Assembly: GCA_028282685.1 (NCBI GenBank)
Contig: JANQHK010000072.1
Location: 1-47,428 of the forward strand
From: Phycisphaeraceae bacterium
GTDB taxonomy: Bacteria; Planctomycetota; Phycisphaerae; Phycisphaerales; Zrk34
DNA length: 47,428 nt
Direction: 5' to 3'
Shown: piece by piece, positions 24,547 through 32,026 of the stretch
How the letters are laid out: each line of letters starts with the position of its first letter
Position numbering within the stretch: position 1 is the stretch's first letter
Notes under the pieces: model-generated
Database searches by the model: none
The model's input: the letters and a program-made list of their open reading frames with translations, nothing else
What the model was told of the DNA's origin: nothing
Made by a program: the position numbers and the translations under genes

Positions 24547-25440
24547 TTATCGGGCGACCGCGGCCCCGGCCTTGTTTTCACGTTTGACCTGATAAAGCCG
24601 ATCGTCGGCCAGCTTGAGCAACTGGTCGTGCGTCCGGCAACCGTCACCAACCATCCACGCCACGCCGGCCGACAGGCCGATCGAAATCCCGCGCGGCAGG
24701 ACCGCCCGTCCGTGTGCCGACAGCAAGTCCTGTAAATAGTTCAGGAGATCGTGACATCGTCGCTGGGTCAGGCCCGGCATCAGCAGAGCGAACTCATCCC
24801 CTCCGTAGCGGACGGCGTAATCGTCGTTGCGAATCTGCGAACGGATCAAGCCGCCGAAGAAGCGCAGCAACTCGTCGCCGACGAAATGGCCCTGCGTGTC
24901 GTTGACCGGCTTGAATCCATCCAGATCGATCATCACGCACGCCAGTTCCACCGAGGATTGGCGGCATTGCTGGAAGAGCGACTCGAAGTGCCCTTCAAGA
25001 AACCGTCGATTGCCCAACTGCGTCAGCGGATCGCGCATGGCCAGACGCGTCAGGCGTCCGGTGGCGCGCTGCGTGGCCTGGCGGACACGCTCGTCCATGG
25101 TCTTGCGCAGTTGTCGGGCCTCGCTGAAATCACGCCGGCTGTTTTTCGCCAGTTGGTGCATCGCCCGCGCCAGCTCGCCCACCTCATCGAAGCGATCCCT
25201 CGGCAGGGAGTCGGTTGATAACGGTCGATCCGGCAAGCATGCCCGTGCCGCCTGGGTCACCAGCGTCTGCACCGGGCGACAGACCCAGCGATCGGCCAGT
25301 CCCGATAATCCCATGACCAGCACCCCCACACCCACCAGCGGCAACCACACCGGCAATCCCTCGATCGCCGACGAGCCCACACCCACCACCGCACCCCAGA
25401 CCGCCCCCAGTGTCACCAGCAGGTATACTTTGGTGCGCAT
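24547..25440 (-). CDS. membrane-anchored GGDEF diguanylate cyclase
   Basis: A 297-residue protein expected to make cyclic di-GMP. Two hydrophobic segments (VYLLVTLGAVWGAVVGVG, about 5-22, and WLPLVGVGVLVMGLSG, about 32-47) are followed by a HAMP-like helical linker (50-115) and a GGDEF domain. The domain has RDPLTQLGNRRFLEGHF, DLDGFKPVND and the active site GGDEF itself (213-217). RNDD at 204-207, five residues upstream, is the RxxD product-inhibition site, so the enzyme should be both active and feedback-controlled. There is no separate sensor domain. Start ATG 25440 is chosen because the homology begins there. It diverges from the protease gene at 25637. Confidence 0.9.
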   Translation of the reverse strand: MRTKVYLLVTLGAVWGAVVGVGSSAIEGLPVWLPLVGVGVLVMGLSGLADRWVCRPVQTLVTQAARACLPDRPLSTDSLPRDRFDEVGELARAMHQLAKNSRRDFSEARQLRKTMDERVRQATQRATGRLTRLAMRDPLTQLGNRRFLEGHFESLFQQCRQSSVELACVMIDLDGFKPVNDTQGHFVGDELLRFFGGLIRSQIRNDDYAVRYGGDEFALLMPGLTQRRCHDLLNYLQDLLSAHGRAVLPRGISIGLSAGVAWMVGDGCRTHDQLLKLADDRLYQVKRENKAGAAVAR

Positions 25441-25636
25441 GGAGACATCGTCCCAGCGGCGGCGTTTGCCGCTCGGCTTAGTCCCGGGGCGGGCGGTCTT
25501 GACATTGACCGGGTTCGCAGGGGTGAATTTGGCAAGTGTTTGCGACACGAAACCAGTATCGACCGGAACAAAAGGGTGCTTTGAGACGTCTTGGCAGAAA
25601 GCACGTGTTTTCCCACCCACAGGATGGTTTATTACG

Positions 25637-26587
25637 ATGAAAACCGTTTTCCCGCCGGCCATGGTCGCATTGCTCTGCCTCTGCGTATGGGGTTGCAGCG
25701 GTTCTGATAATACCGCTTGTCTCGATGCGTATTGGGGGGCTGAAATTCCCTGCCAGGATGCGCCCGATGCGCACATCACCGGGGAATCGTCCGACCTGCC
25801 CCTGGACGACCGCCTGACCATGCGCAAGCTGACTCAGCAGGCCACCCGGCTGGTTGACCAGAAGAAGGTCACGCCGGCCAAGGTGCTCAAAGAGCAGTTG
25901 AATGTGCAGACCGGGTGCATGCTGGAGTTGGACAGCCCGGCCGAGGAAACACTGACCCCCATTGAGATATACCGCCGGAACAAACCCGGTGTGCTGATCG
26001 TGGCCGGCATCTACAAGTGCAACAGATGCCCCAACTGGCACGCCAATCCCGCCAGCGGTTTCGCGATTAAAGAAGACGGCGTCATCGTCACCAACTACCA
26101 CGTGATCAACAACGCCGGCAAGCACTCCCTGTTCGTCATGACCCACGATGGCAAGGCCTACCCGATCTCCATGGTGCTGGCGGCCAGCAAATCGGAAGAC
26201 GTGGCCCTCTGCCAGGTCGATCTGCCCAAAGGCGAAACACTGCACGCGCTGCCGTTGAATCCCGACGCCCCGCCCGGCACGCCCGTGACTGTCATCTCCC
26301 ATCCCCGGCAGAACTTCTACACACTCACCCAGGGCTATGTCTCGCGTTACTTCAAACGACGCAGCCCCAACGGCAAGATTATCTCCCAGATGGCCATCAC
26401 CGCCGATTACGCCAAGGGCTCCAGCGGCGCGCCCCTCTTCGACGACAAGGGCAACGTGATCGGCCTCGTCAAAGCCACCTCAAGTCTCTACGGAAGCATC
26501 AAGGACGGCAACAAGGAAAACCTGCAGATGGTGCTCAAACACTGCGCCGCCGCGCAGTCCATCCTCGACCTGATCGAAGACGAGTAG
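25637..26587 (+). CDS. trypsin-like serine protease lipoprotein
   Basis: A 316-residue protease. Its N-terminal signal peptide ends in a lipobox (VWGC, Cys20), predicting anchoring to the membrane after export. The catalytic triad is visible: His155 in VTNYHVI, Asp188 in SEDVALCQVD, and Ser263 in GSSGAPLFDDKGNVIGLV, the HtrA-like S1 arrangement. No PDZ domain follows. An unusual CxxC pair (Cys128, Cys131, in YKCNRCPNWH) sits just before the first protease strand and could bind metal or form a disulfide. Residues 60-95 form a helical region before the protease domain. ATG 25637 is chosen because the signal peptide starts there. Confidence 0.9.
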   Translation: MKTVFPPAMVALLCLCVWGCSGSDNTACLDAYWGAEIPCQDAPDAHITGESSDLPLDDRLTMRKLTQQATRLVDQKKVTPAKVLKEQLNVQTGCMLELDSPAEETLTPIEIYRRNKPGVLIVAGIYKCNRCPNWHANPASGFAIKEDGVIVTNYHVINNAGKHSLFVMTHDGKAYPISMVLAASKSEDVALCQVDLPKGETLHALPLNPDAPPGTPVTVISHPRQNFYTLTQGYVSRYFKRRSPNGKIISQMAITADYAKGSSGAPLFDDKGNVIGLVKATSSLYGSIKDGNKENLQMVLKHCAAAQSILDLIEDE

Positions 26588-26652
26588 CGTACCTTGCCCA
26601 TCATGAAACCGAAATGCACCGGCGCTCACAAGCAACGGTGAATATGAAACAA

Positions 26653-26673
26653 CCGGCGGCCGTTGACCGCCGG
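26653..26673. terminator. bidirectional terminator hairpin between protease and isc operon
   Basis: CCGGCGG (26653-26659) pairs with CCGCCGG (26667-26673) around a 7-nt loop. On the minus strand it is followed by TTGTTTCAT, which fits the end of the isc operon. On the plus strand a weaker T-rich stretch follows. Confidence 0.55.
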
Positions 26674-26732
26674 CTGATCTTCTTATCGCAATGCGCGCGT
26701 CTCAAGACTCAGGACGCAAGCCCCAAGTCTTA

Positions 26733-27065
26733 TCACGCGCTGAAGCTGGAACCGCAGCCGCAGGAGCTGGTGGCGTTGGGGTTCTTGAACACGAAGCCCC
26801 GGCCCATGATTTCGTCCTTGAAGTCGATCTCCGTACCGTTGAGGTACAGGTAGCTCTTGGGATCGCAGATGACGTGCACGCCGTGCCTCTCGAACGTTTC
26901 ATCGCGTTCGTTGGCCTGCTCGGTCAGGTCGAGCAGGTAGCTGAAGCCGGAGCATCCGCCGCCCTTGACGCCGACGCGCAGACGGATCTTCCGGGCATCG
27001 AGTTTCTGCTGCTCGATGATGTGCTTGATTTCTTTCGCTGCGGTTTCAGAAAGTTCAATCGCCAT
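26733..27065 (-). CDS. iscA: A-type iron-sulfur carrier protein
   Basis: A 110-residue IscA/ErpA/HesB-family protein. The three conserved Cys are Cys38 (GGGCSGFSY) and Cys102 and Cys104 in the C-terminal SCGCGSSF. It receives or passes Fe-S clusters to target proteins. It is the last gene of the iscR-iscS-iscU-iscA operon, 46 bp after iscU. IscA and ErpA cannot be separated with certainty by sequence alone, and the symbol follows the context. Confidence 0.92.
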   Translation of the reverse strand: MAIELSETAAKEIKHIIEQQKLDARKIRLRVGVKGGGCSGFSYLLDLTEQANERDETFERHGVHVICDPKSYLYLNGTEIDFKDEIMGRGFVFKNPNATSSCGCGSSFSA

Positions 27066-27111
27066 AATCCATCTCCATGGTTCGGTTCACAGAACGATCG
27101 GTCCGGGTCGC

Positions 27112-27525
27112 TCACGCCTCGGCCCGGGCGGCCTCGGTCTCGCCGGCGTTGCTCTTGGTGCGGTAGTCGTTGATCGCGGCCTTGATCGCGTCCTCGGCCA
27201 GCACCGAGCAGTGAATCTTGACCGGCGGCAGACTCAGCTCCTGCACGATCGCGGTGTTCTTGATGTCCTCGGCTTCGTCGAGCGTCTTGCCCTTCAGCCA
27301 CTCGGTCGCCAGGGAACTGGAAGCAATCGCCGAGCCGCACCCGAACGTCTTGAACTTGGCGTCGGTGATTCGGCCGGCCTCGTCGACCTGGATTTGCAGC
27401 TTCATCACGTCGCCGCATTCCGGCGCGCCGACCACGCCCGTGCCGATCTGGGGATCGTTCTTGTCGAACGAGCCGACGTTGCGCGGGTTCTCGTAATGAT
27501 CGATGACTTTATCGCTGTAGGCCAT
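27112..27525 (-). CDS. iscU: iron-sulfur cluster assembly scaffold protein
   Basis: A 137-residue IscU scaffold on which the [2Fe-2S] cluster is built. The ligand Cys37 (APECGD, with Asp39), Cys63 (FGCGSAIAS) and Cys106 (KIHCSVLA) are all present. LPPVK (99-103) is the motif bound by the chaperone HscA, though no hscA or hscB gene is in this window. The C-terminal 10-12 residues are a non-conserved Glu/Ala tail. Start ATG 27525 has AAGGAG about 7 nt upstream. The 54 bp between iscS and iscU contain a small hairpin shared with the dut 5' region. Confidence 0.96.
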   Translation of the reverse strand: MAYSDKVIDHYENPRNVGSFDKNDPQIGTGVVGAPECGDVMKLQIQVDEAGRITDAKFKTFGCGSAIASSSLATEWLKGKTLDEAEDIKNTAIVQELSLPPVKIHCSVLAEDAIKAAINDYRTKSNAGETEAARAEA

Positions 27526-27547
27526 GGTTCAACTCCTTGTTCACGAA

Positions 27548-27575
27548 CGCGTCGATCTTCGATCGACCGCGAAAC
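27548..27575 (-). promoter_or_regulatory. shared hairpin element in the iscS-iscU intercistronic region
   Basis: The same 19-bp core as at 16906-16924. Here the minus strand forms a 7-bp stem, GTCGATC-GAA-GATCGAC. It lies just upstream of the iscU ribosome site, within the operon, so it is more likely an RNA element (stability, processing or translation) than a promoter. Confidence 0.55.
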
Positions 27576-27579
27576 ATCA

Positions 27580-28809
27580 TCAGTGGTGCGCCCACTCCAC
27601 GGTGCTCAGGTCAATGCCCTCCTGATGCATTTCGTACAGGGGACTCATCTTACGCAGGTGCCTGACGGAATGGACGATCTTGTCGACCACGTAGTCGATT
27701 TCTTCCTCGGTGGTCCATCGGCCGAGTCCGAAACGGATGGAACTGTGCGCCAGTTCGTCGCCGACGCCCAGGTTTTTCAGCACGTAGCTCGGCTCCAGCG
27801 AGGCGCTGGTGCAGGCCGACCCGCTGGACACTGCCACTTCCTTCATGCCCATGAGCAGGGACTCGCCCTCCACCCACGCGAAGCTGATGTTCGAGGTATT
27901 GGGCAGACGCTTGTCCTTGTGGCCGTTGATCTCCACGCCGTCGAGCTGGCCGGTGATATCGCTTTCCAGCTTGTCGCGCAGCGTGCGCAGGCGCCGGCCT
28001 TCCTCGGCCATTTCATTTCGGCAGATGTCGCAGGCCTTGCCGAACCCGACCACGCCGGTCACGTTGATCGTGCCCGAGCGCATGCCGCGTTCGTGCCCGC
28101 CGCCGTCGAAGATCGGCTCCAGACGCACGCGCGGCTTGCGACGCCGCACGTACAACGCGCCCACGCCCTTCGGCCCGTAAATCTTGTGCCCGGACCAGCT
28201 CAGCAGATCGATGTTGTCTTTCTCGACATCGGTGGGCATCTTGCCGACCCACTGCGTGGCGTCGGTGTGGAACAGAATGCCGCGCTCCTTGCACAGCGCG
28301 CCGATCTCGCGAATCTCGTTGACCGTGCCGATTTCGTTGTTCGCCCACATGATCGTCACCAGCAGCGTGTCTTCACGCAATGCCTCTTCGACCATCGCCG
28401 CGGTGATGACGCCGTCGGGCCCGGGGTCGAGGTACGTGACATCGAAGCCCTCGGTCTGCAAACGCTTGCAGGGATCGAGGACGGCCTTGTGCTCGATGGA
28501 CACGGTGACGATGTGGCCGCGCTGCGCGCCTTCCTTGGCGTACATGCGGGCTGCGCCCTTGATGGCCAGGTTGTTCGATTCGGTCGAGCCGGACGTCCAG
28601 ATGATCTCCTTAGGCCCGGCGCCGATCAGCGCCGCCGCCTGTTCGCGCGCGATGTCCACCGCTTCCTCGGCCTCCCAGCCGAACTGGTGATTGCGGCTGG
28701 CGGCGTTGCCGAACTTCCCGGTGAAGTACGGCAGCATCGTTTCAACCACGCGCTCGTCGCAGCGCGTCGTCGCGTTGTTGTCCAGGTAAATGGGAAGCTT
28801 CACAGCCAT
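27580..28809 (-). CDS. iscS: cysteine desulfurase
   Basis: PLP enzyme that takes sulfur from cysteine and hands it to IscU as persulfide. The 409-residue protein has the PLP lysine Lys209 in [10 protein letters not shown], the flexible catalytic loop with Cys333 in [17 protein letters not shown], and the IscU-docking C-terminus [16 protein letters not shown], which marks the IscS group rather than SufS or NifS. ATG 28809 is chosen because GGAG lies 8 nt upstream; the frame has a TTG at 28815. It begins 2 bp after the iscR stop codon, so the two are tightly coupled. Confidence 0.97.
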   Translation of the reverse strand: MAVKLPIYLDNNATTRCDERVVETMLPYFTGKFGNAASRNHQFGWEAEEAVDIAREQAAALIGAGPKEIIWTSGSTESNNLAIKGAARMYAKEGAQRGHIVTVSIEHKAVLDPCKRLQTEGFDVTYLDPGPDGVITAAMVEEALREDTLLVTIMWANNEIGTVNEIREIGALCKERGILFHTDATQWVGKMPTDVEKDNIDLLSWSGHKIYGPKGVGALYVRRRKPRVRLEPIFDGGGHERGMRSGTINVTGVVGFGKACDICRNEMAEEGRRLRTLRDKLESDITGQLDGVEINGHKDKRLPNTSNISFAWVEGESLLMGMKEVAVSSGSACTSASLEPSYVLKNLGVGDELAHSSIRFGLGRWTTEEEIDYVVDKIVHSVRHLRKMSPLYEMHQEGIDLSTVEWAHH

Positions 28810-28811
28810 GT

Positions 28812-29342
28812 TCAAGACTCCTTGGCTTTCGTCGCAATCGTTTGTTCCTCGTGCAGGGCCTCGACGAATTCATCGTAATCGCCGATGCCGACTTCCTGCA
28901 CGCCCACGTCCACCTCGCACTCGATCAGGTCCTGCAACGTGACCTGCTCCATGAACTCCATCATCCGCCGGTGGAGCCGATGCATCGGTCGACGCACCGG
29001 GCATTCGTTGACTTCGCATTCCTGCTTGTGTGCCGGTCGCAGGTCCACATCCACGCAGCAGGGGGTCAGTCCGAGCGGGCCTTCCACCGCCTCGATGATC
29101 TCCGTCAGCTTGATCTTTCCGGGGCGCCGGGCCAGGTAGTATCCGCCATTGGCCCCGCGGGTGGAAGCGACGATCCCTGCTTTCTGCAGCGACTTCATCA
29201 GGTTCATCAGCAGCGACGCCGGCAGACTGTATTCCTCGGCGATGGCCCGGGAACTGGCCGGCTTGCCGTTCTCACACCGGCTCGCCGCCAGGTGCGCCAA
29301 GGCCACCAACGTGTACTCGACCTTTCGCGTTAAGGTAAACAC
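28812..29342 (-). CDS. iscR: Rrf2-family iron-sulfur regulator (IscR-like)
   Basis: A 176-residue Rrf2 regulator. The N-terminal winged helix ([13 protein letters not shown], then [17 protein letters not shown] and [11 protein letters not shown]) is followed by a Cys cluster: Cys95, Cys96, Cys109 and Cys114 ([15 protein letters not shown]). This differs in spacing from the three Cys of enterobacterial IscR but is suited to bind a cluster. It then continues to an acidic C-terminus. The start is GTG 29342. Position at the head of the isc operon and a palindrome over the promoter suggest that it represses the operon when clusters are plentiful. IscR identity is thus supported by context as much as by sequence. 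Confidence 0.88.
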   Translation of the reverse strand: MFTLTRKVEYTLVALAHLAASRCENGKPASSRAIAEEYSLPASLLMNLMKSLQKAGIVASTRGANGGYYLARRPGKIKLTEIIEAVEGPLGLTPCCVDVDLRPAHKQECEVNECPVRRPMHRLHRRMMEFMEQVTLQDLIECEVDVGVQEVGIGDYDEFVEALHEEQTIATKAKES

Positions 29343-29402
29343 GATCTGCTGCGGGCTCCGGTCGGTGGATACTGCGAATCGGTCTCCAATTGCTTCGACA
29401 TA

Positions 29403-29431
29403 TTAATAGCACCTGATAAGTACTATATCAA
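29403..29431 (-). promoter_or_regulatory. isc operon promoter with overlapping palindromic operator
   Basis: On the minus strand: TTGATA (29426-29431), 17-bp spacer, TATTAA (29403-29408). The palindrome ATAGTAC-N7-GTGCTAT (29406-29426, one mismatch) covers the spacer and touches both boxes. Transcription should start near 29396, about 54 nt before the iscR GTG. Confidence 0.7.
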
Positions 29432-29553
29432 GGAAAAAAACAAATTAATTCGTGGTCCCGCAGGTATGTAATCGTTAGCACTTGAAAAATAGGTGTTTAC
29501 GTACATAGTGGTCAATCAATGTCTCACCCGCCAACCCCTGTTACAATACCGCA

Positions 29554-30027
29554 ATGCGATTTCGCGCTTCCGCCAGTCTTGCCCCGCGAACCGAGCTCAC
29601 GCCCCTGCTGGACGTGATCTTCCTGTTGCTGACCTTCTTTATATACAGTCAGGTGCTGCTGGTCCGGGCTCACATCATGCCCGTGGAATTGCCGAAACTG
29701 ACAACGGGACAACCCGCCGAGCCGCAGCGCATCGTCGGGATCACGATCGACCGGGAAGGGCGACTGTTCGTCAACCAGAAGCCCCACACCGCCGAAGAAC
29801 TGGAGCGGCGGTTGCAGCAGGTGGCCCGGGCCGAGGTCCAGCCGAAGGTCTACCTGGCGGTTTCGCAGCAATCCGGCCGGACCGACCGCGGCCCGATCGT
29901 CATCAACCTGATCGAAATGATCCGGGCCAACGGGATCGAAAATTTCGCCATTGTCGGACAACCGGCGCGCCCCGGTGCGTCTGAAATGAAACCGCCTCCC
30001 ACGGAACCGCCGGGCCCATCGCCATGA
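29554..30027 (+). CDS. ExbD/TolR-family biopolymer transport protein
   Basis: A 157-residue inner-membrane protein with one transmembrane helix near the N-terminus, TPLLDVIFLLLTFFIYSQV (about 16-34). It contains the conserved proton-path Asp20, and a periplasmic domain (VGITIDREGRLFVN) is typical of ExbD/TolR. It would work with an ExbB/TolQ channel to power a TonB or TolA protein, but no ExbB is encoded in this window. A TACAAT hexamer (29542-29547) ends 6 nt before the ATG and there is no ribosome site. The stop overlaps the next start (ATGA). Confidence 0.88.
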   Translation: MRFRASASLAPRTELTPLLDVIFLLLTFFIYSQVLLVRAHIMPVELPKLTTGQPAEPQRIVGITIDREGRLFVNQKPHTAEELERRLQQVARAEVQPKVYLAVSQQSGRTDRGPIVINLIEMIRANGIENFAIVGQPARPGASEMKPPPTEPPGPSP

Positions 30028-31010
30028 ACCAGCGGGAATCCAACCTGCCCCTTCTGATCGGCCTGGTTGTCGCGCTGACGCTGCACGGACTGGCCGCGGC
30101 AACCTGGGCGATGTGGGACCTGGTCAGTTCGATCCGATTCATGCGCGTCGATCCGGCTTACCGCCAACCCGAGCCACCTCCCGAAGAAGAGGAACCGCTC
30201 AAGCCGGGCCAACTGACGCCGGGCGTCTCGCAGGTGAACCTGGTCACCTACGAGGATTACCAGAAACTTCTGGCCAGGGAAGCGCAGTTCGATCAGCCGC
30301 TGACGCAAACGCAGGAGGACCCGGATCCGAACGCGCGACAGGCCCCGTTGGACCCCACGCCTCCGGGCCTGCGCCGCAACACGGCGCAACCGGCGCCGCC
30401 GCGTCGGTTGATCGTGCAGGCGCCGCGTCCGGACGAGCCGCGCACCGAATCGGCGCGTCCGCGGAACGCCGACACGTTCGACGCGCCGCCATCGTCCGTT
30501 GCCGAACTGGCGGCGGTGGAGCAGGAAGTCATCGAACCCGATACCGAACCGGGCGAGTTGACCGAGCCGGACATCACCGCCGAGCCCACCCCGCCGCAAC
30601 CGCAGCGCGTGGCCGTTGCCGAGCCGCGCCCCGCCGCGCCGGAGCCCTCCGAAGCCGATCCGACCGTCGCACCGAAAACCGACAGCGAATCGCCCGCCGT
30701 CAGCCGGATTGAAGGTCTGGAGATTCAGCCCGGCGCGGTGTACAGCGTGCAGGGCGTGAAACTGACGACCGTGGTGCCGCGCTTTTCACTGGTGGCCAAG
30801 CGAACCACCGCGCCGCGCAATCCGATCGTCCGACTGACGTTTGACGCCGGCGGCAAGGTCATCCGGGCCGACGTCCTGCGCAGCTCCGGGTACGACAACG
30901 TGGACGGCCCGATCCTCAACTCGCTCTACAAATGGACCGCCGAGGGACCGATCGACGAAATGTTCGTCCTCGACGAACTGAAAATCATCCTCGGCGTGAT
31001 CGACGACTGA
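30024..31010 (+). CDS. TonB-like periplasm-spanning protein
   Basis: A 328-residue protein with the TonB layout. A single N-terminal membrane helix (NLPLLIGLVVALTLHGLAAA, about 7-26) is followed by a long Pro/Glu-rich spacer (about 45-225, with PPPEEEEPLKPG and many Pro-Glu runs) able to span the periplasm. The C-terminal domain (PIVRLTFDAGGKVIRADVLR, then SGYDNVDGPILNSLYKW) matches the TonB_C fold. It should transmit energy from the ExbD partner to an outer-membrane receptor. It is translationally coupled to the ExbD gene. Confidence 0.8.
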   Translation: MNQRESNLPLLIGLVVALTLHGLAAATWAMWDLVSSIRFMRVDPAYRQPEPPPEEEEPLKPGQLTPGVSQVNLVTYEDYQKLLAREAQFDQPLTQTQEDPDPNARQAPLDPTPPGLRRNTAQPAPPRRLIVQAPRPDEPRTESARPRNADTFDAPPSSVAELAAVEQEVIEPDTEPGELTEPDITAEPTPPQPQRVAVAEPRPAAPEPSEADPTVAPKTDSESPAVSRIEGLEIQPGAVYSVQGVKLTTVVPRFSLVAKRTTAPRNPIVRLTFDAGGKVIRADVLRSSGYDNVDGPILNSLYKWTAEGPIDEMFVLDELKIILGVIDD

Positions 31011-31111
31011 CCCCAGCCGGTCCCTGAACCCGCATGCCCAAGTTTCACCCGATCGTTCTTTTTTTCCAGCGTTCATCGCCACCGGCGGCGTGAAACAACG
31101 CGCTGCCGCGG

Positions 31112-31357
31112 CCGACAAACTCTACGAAAGCATCCTTCGGCGCTTACACCAACACCGCCCGCAGCATCCGCACGGAGCGATACAAGTTGCTCCGCTATCC
31201 GAGGGCCAATGAGGTGCAGTTGTTTGATCTGAAAAACGATCCGTGGGAAATAAACGACCTGGCCGAGGACGAGCAATATGCCCAAGTGCTTACAGCGCTC
31301 GATGGCGCGCTGATGCAATTGCGGAAGGAAATGAACGATCCGCTACGGAAGCCGTGA
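31112..31357 (+). pseudogene. C-terminal remnant of a sulfatase
   Basis: The frame ending in the TGA at 31355-31357 reads FGAYTNTARSIRTERYKLLR, then QLFDLKNDPWEINDLAED and a final helix. This is the recognisable C-terminal end of S1-family (arylsulfatase) enzymes, which in full are 450-550 residues and very abundant in planctomycetes. There is no start codon, no catalytic Cys/Ser-x-Pro-x-Arg region and no upstream continuation. It lies between the TonB-like gene and tRNA-Arg and is a dead fragment. Confidence 0.8.
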
Positions 31358-31371
31358 CGCGCCGGTCGGCG

Positions 31372-31400
31372 TTTACCCTGCACAACCGACCCGATACAAT
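31372..31400 (+). promoter_or_regulatory. tRNA-Arg promoter
   Basis: TTTACC (31372-31377), 17-bp spacer, TACAAT (31395-31400). The predicted start lies about 11 nt before the mature tRNA. Confidence 0.55.
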
Positions 31401-31417
31401 GAACGGTTGAAAGACCC

Positions 31418-31491
31418 GCACCCGTAGCTCAGCTGGATAGAGCGCATGCCTCCGGAGCATGAGGTCGCAGGTTCGAATCCTGCCGGGTGTA
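31418..31491 (+). tRNA. tRNA-Arg (anticodon CCG)
   Basis: A complete cloverleaf: acceptor GCACCCG/CGGGTGT (first pair G-U), D stem GCTC/GAGC, anticodon stem CATGC/GCATG with loop CTCCGGA (anticodon CCG, reading CGG), and T arm GCAGG-TTCGAAT-CCTGC. Discriminator A; CCA is not encoded. Its 3' part from the anticodon loop onward is duplicated at 41827-41870. Confidence 0.96.
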
Positions 31492-31493
31492 TT
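31450..31493 (+). other. left attachment site (attL) of the CRISPR-Cas island, 44-bp direct repeat
   Basis: From the first anticodon-loop base of tRNA-Arg (CTCCGGAGCATGAGG...) to two bases past its 3' end, all 44 bases are identical to 41827-41870, and identity stops on both sides. This is the usual imprint of a tyrosine recombinase inserting into a tRNA 3' end while restoring the gene. Confidence 0.85.
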
Positions 31494-31852
31494 TAGACAC
31501 CCTCCACGTATTTGAAGCTGAACGCCCGTGGACATGAACGGAAGCTGTTGGTCTGTCTCCATGACAGATACGGCCTGGCCGAATGCTTCCCTGATAATGT
31601 CGAAGGTCAAGATGACGCACAGGTGGTGCGCAGGTTGTTCGTGTGGTTCACAACGGATAAGTGGTGCGCTTAGATATCGCACTGCCCGCAAATTGCGTAA
31701 GGATTCGGACCTTGGCCGGGGTGTTATCCCTGACTGCGACCGGGCGAACGCCCAGTCCGCGGGCCGGTTATGCGTCCGGGAAGGGACGCTATATGTAATA
31801 TTCGCACCTTCAGAGAATAAATTCTTGACTGATCTTGCGTGACAAATCGGCA
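31494..31852. other. left end of the island, no supported gene
   Basis: These 359 bp hold only short frames. One of about 53 codons (stop at 31671-31673) includes HERKLLVCLHDRYGLAE and could be a remnant of a mobile-element protein. A second open frame, 31528-31842, gives no recognisable protein. An antisense frame across the tRNA produces the well-known spurious RIRTCDLMLRRHALYPAE peptide. I assign no function. Confidence 0.5.
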
Positions 31853-31881
31853 TTGACGACCACTCGGGTTTGGGTTATGTT
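31853..31881 (+). promoter_or_regulatory. candidate promoter of the cas operon
   Basis: TTGACG (31853-31858), a 17-bp spacer and TATGTT (31876-31881). The predicted start near 31888 gives a 5' leader of about 140 nt before the cas3 GTG. Confidence 0.6.
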
Positions 31882-32026
31882 CGGGTTTCTATTTGCATCG
31901 AAAATATGCAGACTTGGGGGACGATGAACTCTTTGTCGCACGTCACCAACCCAATCGTCTGCAGGTAAATCGTACTTGCCGGGAATCGGCAAAAAAGGGG
32001 CCTGCTGAGGTTTTGGAGGTGCCGGC

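Noticed and set aside
31290-31853. Minus-strand frame across tRNA-Arg encoding a peptide with RIRTCDLMLRRHALYPAE
   Set aside because: This is the familiar spurious translation of the antisense of a tRNA gene, often misannotated as a protein.
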